A stretch of 10,295 nucleotides of DNA from Nocardioides sp. (GTDB lineage Bacteria > Actinomycetota > Actinomycetes > Propionibacteriales > Nocardioidaceae), in the NCBI GenBank assembly GCA_003519585.1, contig DOWL01000241.1:340-10634 (forward strand), in the 5' to 3' direction. Position numbers and translations under genes: made by a program. Position 1 is the stretch's first letter; each line of letters starts with the position of its first letter. Shown piece by piece: positions 8,201 through 10,295 of the stretch. The notes under the pieces were generated by a model. It did no database searches, was not told the origin of the DNA, and saw only the letters and a list, made by a program, of their open reading frames with translations.

Positions 8201-9692
8201 GAGCGTCGTGGCCGGCACCCCAGCGACGCTCACGGCGCATCTCACCCCGGAGAACGACGACTACGCCGACGGCGACCTGACTGGGGCGACGGCGACGTTC
8301 AAGGACCGCGAGACGGTGCTATGCACCGACGTGCCGGTGAATGCCGACGGCTCGGCGACGTGCTCGGTCACGCTCACGGCGGACGCCGCGGTCACGGTGG
8401 TGCTGGGGGGCTGGTTCACCGGTGAGACCTCGGCCGCGACCCCCGTGGTGATCACCGGTGGTCTCGAGGTCACGGCCCCGCCGGCAACGGTGTCCGTGCA
8501 GTACTCCGACATCGCGACCGGCCTCTCGTTCGAGGCGTCCTCGCTACGTGCAGGCGTGTCGGTGAAGAGCGCGACCGGACTGCCGACTGGGCTGTGGCTG
8601 GAGCGGACAGGCACCGACGCAAGCGCAAGCTGGACGTTGACCGGCGCAGTCAGCGACCCTCCACGTGACTACCCGGTCACCCTGGTGGTCACCGACGGCT
8701 TCAGCGAGAAGACGGTCGAGTTCACCGTCACCGTCACCAGGGAGGACGCGACAGTGCACTACACCGGCCCGACCACCGCCGTGGTCGGCCAGCCGGTGAC
8801 CCTCGCGGCGGAGGTCACCCAGGACGACGGGTCCTCCGGAGATCTGTCCACCGCGACCGCGCAGTTCGCCGACGCCTCGGGGGCGAAGCTGTGCACCGCA
8901 CCGGTCACCACGAGTGTCGCCGGCTCGATGACCGGGGTCGCGACATGCTCATGGACCGCGGAGAGCACGCGCGCAGTCTCGGTCACCGTAGAGGGCAACT
9001 ACACCGGCGAGACCGATGAGGCGGTCGACCTGGTGCTCACCCCCGCGACTGGCCCCGCGACCGGCCCCACTACCGGTCCCGAGACTGAGCCCGACACCCT
9101 GCTGAGCAGCGGCCCGGGCGCCTGGCTGCCGGCCAACCAGGCCAGCTTCACCTTCAGTTCCACCCGCACCGGCGCGACCTACAGCTGCAGCCTCGACGGT
9201 GCCGCGGCCGCACCCTGCAGCTCGCCGTACACCATCGGCGCACTGCGCCCGGGCAGCCACGTGGTGACCATCGCCGCCACCCACGGCAGCAAGAGCGATC
9301 CAACCCCGGTCCGCAGCGTGTTCACCGTGCTCGAAGGCGCCAAGGCACTCAAGGCCAAGAACACTGCATGGACGAAGGCCAACGGCCGAGATGCCTACCT
9401 CGGGAAGTACTGGCAGACCCGCGGGAAGGGCCGCGTGCTGACCCTGAAGAAACCGGTGGCCGGGGCGTGGCAGCTGGCCCTCGTCGGGGCGACCTCGCCG
9501 AAGGCCGGGAAGGTCAAGGTCTACGTCGGCAAGAAGCTGGTCGGGAAGGTCAACCTCAAGGGCCCGAAGTCCGCCAACACGGTCCTCGCGCTCACCCCGG
9601 GCACCACCGCCCGATCCGGGAAAGTACGGATCGTGACAGCGACCGGCAAGCCCGTGAAGCTCGCCGGGATCGGTATCGCCACGACACTCTGA
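5229..9692 (+). CDS. Giant secreted multidomain protein: two PPC-like domains, tandem Ig-like repeats, basic C-terminal module
   Basis: This 1487-aa exported protein has no enzyme motif that I recognise. GTG 5229 overlaps the previous stop as GTGA, and a GAGG (5215-5218) sits 10 nt upstream. The signal peptide (Arg8, Arg10, hydrophobic 11-33) is probably cut after Ala37 (ADA|ILT). Residues 60-208 and 214-342 are two PPC-like beta-sandwiches: VWYSYTP, DTVITLYSG, NDD and TTYYLQVD in the first, VWFRYRP, DAVLGVY and YYYVQVG in the second. Residues 345-1270 are tandem Ig-like units (separate entry). After a Thr-Gly-Pro linker, 1290-1368 is an Ig-like domain with FTFSST, YSCSLDG and PCSSPYTI. Residues 1371-1487 form a Lys-rich module whose G-x-V-x-VYVGKKLVGKVNLKG pattern resembles the galactose-binding-like C-terminal modules of actinobacterial exoproteins. 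No LPXTG signal or C-terminal helix is present, so it is probably released or held non-covalently. Coupling implies co-production with the pore-former-like protein; an adhesin, scaffold or targeting role is inferred. Confidence 0.85.
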   Translation: MSGAGLPRVRGALCWAALGAALATSGTALVVAAPADAILTANTATAASLPTSQDDASPPSNDELEDAVALSPNTAVIGSTDLATIVPNEPRQEPKDNHVAVRTVWYSYTPTSTQHVGFATSSVGDNVDTVITLYSGKPGAKALVDLTYLADNDDAGEVLGQVGELAPATWFYSYLAADLAAGTTYYLQVDALDTMVPRGSFAVRVDVAGTSSGWPANDGRADAMRLIPDREAPVNNRNASKEVDEPTQPTCPVINNTVWFRYRPAVSGNVSFGTVGSTDAVLGVYLDPRAGGGGELEPEGCLANSQGDVHQVVSLTAGYYYYVQVGSKARTGSAKPFGVVASPGPAQWGALPSKVTANGTWSDKTVTLAASVAADPGGNQTVLDDVPLRGSVEFLDSTGTSLGSVKVNTNSPNAKLVISSPTTGDHDYLAVFTSSTGDYWDSYRPFSVTVPPPELSVTSEIPTTMSVTYSDPVTASLSATSHVVKGSVLTAETPGLAALGLQLRKVSDSGSAMPGTAQWQVEGTVTAPAREAVYPVSITVSGGGQTKAVTFAVQVSPETATVAYTGPPTAGVEMPGNPNDLVTLKAQVQADDTPGNLAQAGTVTFVDAYNNNAALCTATTTGDGSAECKFRPGLTSGQVRAYRVQARLTGNGYFAAAQSAPADLTVRTFRLDVAQPDNPTQTVQYSDRLALPMTFVAATDRPGPLVVSVLSGGLPAGLILSEGWVFGQQVTGTVTRRQTLAPAGDYAVTYGVTDGVETIDVPLSITVERENATVVADGPWTVEAGDQVELTATVTQESDSGGAASFNTASASTSATFFDLDDPSKVLCTDDTISAAGKASCTFKADKTRRVMVKLGGPLFTGETAQDAELIVPHGLEVSDLPSAVSVDYSDGTPLSFTARSDRSNPRFSASVVGESGLPAGLSLTRTDADGSPDPDADGQASWAITGEATGAPGSPSTVTFRIEEGPNSKEVPVTFEVSQEKASVALDAPASVVAGTPATLTAHLTPENDDYADGDLTGATATFKDRETVLCTDVPVNADGSATCSVTLTADAAVTVVLGGWFTGETSAATPVVITGGLEVTAPPATVSVQYSDIATGLSFEASSLRAGVSVKSATGLPTGLWLERTGTDASASWTLTGAVSDPPRDYPVTLVVTDGFSEKTVEFTVTVTREDATVHYTGPTTAVVGQPVTLAAEVTQDDGSSGDLSTATAQFADASGAKLCTAPVTTSVAGSMTGVATCSWTAESTRAVSVTVEGNYTGETDEAVDLVLTPATGPATGPTTGPETEPDTLLSSGPGAWLPANQASFTFSSTRTGATYSCSLDGAAAAPCSSPYTIGALRPGSHVVTIAATHGSKSDPTPVRSVFTVLEGAKALKAKNTAWTKANGRDAYLGKYWQTRGKGRVLTLKKPVAGAWQLALVGATSPKAGKVKVYVGKKLVGKVNLKGPKSANTVLALTPGTTARSGKVRIVTATGKPVKLAGIGIATTL
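6261..9038 (+). repeat. Tandem array of about 4.5 Ig-like repeat units in the giant secreted protein
   Basis: Each unit pairs an Ig-like domain (start ATVxYTGP, then VTLxAxVT, F-x-D, LCT...C, Y-T-GET) with a second beta-sandwich carrying YSD, LSF-x-A, GLPxGLxLxR, a W-x-x-TG stretch and a V-T-DG strand, resembling putative-Ig (He_PIG) domains. Units by residue are 345-556, 557-768, 769-980, 981-1170 and a final half unit 1171-1270; the first three are 212 aa each and the fourth is shorter. A Cys pair recurs in the Ig-like half of the last four (616/628, 828/841, 1032/1045, 1222/1240) and is absent from the first. The repeats are diverged in sequence, so they arose by old duplication and not by recent DNA-level expansion. 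Confidence 0.8.
9039..9098 (+). repeat. Thr-Gly-Pro linker repeat (about 12-nt unit)
   Basis: The codons read TPATGPATGPTTGPETEPDT (residues 1271-1290): three near-identical four-residue units, T-G-P-A/T/E, followed by a T-E-P variant. It separates the Ig-like array from the C-terminal domains and looks like a flexible extended linker. The 12-nt periodicity makes it a possible site of slippage-driven length variation between strains. Confidence 0.7.
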
Positions 9693-9694
9693 CC

Positions 9695-9716
9695 CGTCAC
9701 CTACGGACCGGTGGCG
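9695..9716. terminator. Candidate bidirectional terminator between convergent genes
   Basis: CGTCACC (9695-9701) pairs with GGTGGCG (9710-9716): seven base pairs including one G-T, with an 8-nt loop. It lies in the 8-bp gap between the convergent genes and runs into the end of the sortase gene. There is no T-run, so it would be a stem-only terminator if it works at all. Confidence 0.4.
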
Positions 9717-10295
9717 TGAACCGGGGCGGCGGTCACGAGCACGTTGTCGCGATAGTGACCTGCGACGACGGGCCCACCACAAGTGACGACGTAGAGGCGC
9801 CGCTCGCCGCCCCGGCCACGCCAGACCTCGGCGGGCAGTGCGGCCTTGGGGATCGAGGTGAGACCGACGACCTTCCACTGCGACACCTGCCCACCGCGGA
9901 CGACCTCGATGGCCGCACCCGGCGAGATGGTCGAGAGCGGGAAGAGGGCGCCGTGGTCACGGTCCACGTCGTCGAGGTGCCCGGCGACCAGGAGCGCTCC
10001 GCGCCGCGATCGCAGCGGCGCCGAGCCCTCCCACAGGGCCGCGCGCGCGACGTCGTCCGGCAGCGCGAGGCGACCGTCGACCACGGCTGCGAGGTCCAGC
10101 GGGGCGGCCACGTCGAGGGATGGGATGACCAGGGCATCGTCGACGTCGGGGCGCTCGTCCGGCGCACGTGGTGGCGGGTCGCGCACCCGGTCGGCAGGGA
10201 GGGCGAAGGGGCGCTCCGGAAGGGGTGCACCGTCGGGGGCGCCGAGCCGGTAGCCGACCACGAGCGCCGAGCCCACCAGCGCCAGCGCCAGCGCG
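9701..10295 (-). CDS. Class F-like sortase (transpeptidase), 5' end cut by right edge
   Basis: This is a membrane-anchored cysteine transpeptidase of the sortase family, expected to cleave a sorting signal and attach proteins at the cell surface. The 197 visible residues begin within a hydrophobic helix (ALALALVGSALVVGY), so the GTG at 10276-10274 is internal and the true start lies outside the window. A Pro-rich spacer follows, then the beta-barrel: ALVIPSLDVAAPL, LALPDDVARAALWEGSAPL, and GALLVAGHLDD with the catalytic His (codon 9979-9977). RRLYVVTCGG carries the nucleophile Cys (9781-9779), and GHYRDNVLV the Arg (9751-9749). The TCGG and HYRDNV motifs fit class F sortases of actinobacteria. 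It is convergent with the giant secreted-protein gene, 8 bp apart, so it is not co-transcribed with it. No substrate with a recognisable sorting signal is encoded in this window. Confidence 0.88.
   Translation of the reverse strand, partial: ALALALVGSALVVGYRLGAPDGAPLPERPFALPADRVRDPPPRAPDERPDVDDALVIPSLDVAAPLDLAAVVDGRLALPDDVARAALWEGSAPLRSRRGALLVAGHLDDVDRDHGALFPLSTISPGAAIEVVRGGQVSQWKVVGLTSIPKAALPAEVWRGRGGERRLYVVTCGGPVVAGHYRDNVLVTAAPVHATGP

Noticed and set aside
9039..9053. LPXTG-like TPATG at residues 1271-1275 of the giant protein, as a possible sorting signal for the nearby sortase
   Set aside because: It is more than 200 residues from the C-terminus, is part of a Thr-Gly-Pro linker repeat, and is not followed by a hydrophobic helix and basic tail.
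10274..10276. GTG as the start codon of the sortase
   Set aside because: It sits in the middle of a hydrophobic helix whose reading continues open to the window edge (ALALAL upstream), so the real start must be outside.
1..10295. CRISPR arrays, tRNA/rRNA genes, insertion sequences, attachment sites
   Set aside because: No regularly spaced direct repeats, cloverleaf-like segments, transposase or integrase motifs, or flanking duplications were found by reading both strands.

Overview
The window is high-GC bacterial DNA, densely coding, with GTG and ATG starts and 4-bp start/stop overlaps. Gene content points to an actinobacterium: a mutA-mutB pair for adenosylcobalamin-dependent methylmalonyl-CoA mutase, an actinobacterial-type second elongation factor G, a class F-like sortase, and a secreted protein built from PPC-like and Ig-like modules. 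The style of the secreted proteins suggests Nocardioidaceae/Propionibacteriales, but that is inference from family resemblance and was not tested by a search.

Layout. (1) Positions 1-1964, minus strand: the small subunit of methylmalonyl-CoA mutase (mutA), followed through an ATGA overlap by the first 119 codons of the large catalytic subunit (mutB), which runs off the left edge. (2) A 72-bp divergent promoter region at 1965-2036. (3) Positions 2037-4106, plus: a 689-aa EF-G-like translational GTPase (EF-G2/FusA2 type) with family-typical departures from canonical GTPase motifs. (4) A 184-bp intergenic region with an A/T-rich patch and an inverted repeat. (5) Positions 4291-9692, plus: a two-gene unit joined by a GTGA overlap. 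The first gene encodes a 313-aa secreted protein that reads as a beta-pore-forming toxin of the aerolysin/ETX-MTX2 superfamily. The second encodes a 1487-aa secreted multidomain protein: signal peptide, two PPC-like domains, four and a half tandem Ig-like repeat units, a Thr-Gly-Pro linker, and a basic C-terminal module. (6) Positions 9701-10295, minus, convergent: a sortase with visible His, Cys and Arg catalytic residues, cut by the right edge inside its N-terminal membrane helix. Every gap between genes is below 200 bp, and no RNA gene, insertion sequence or CRISPR array was seen.

Working together. mutA and mutB form one enzyme of propionate and branched-chain metabolism. The part worth attention is the 4291-9692 pair. 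A predicted pore-forming protein is translationally coupled to a giant extracellular protein with adhesin- or scaffold-like architecture. This suggests a two-component secreted system, possibly a pore former plus a targeting, anchoring or delivery partner. The function is inferred from architecture only. The neighbouring sortase is tempting as a partner, but neither secreted protein has a C-terminal sorting signal.
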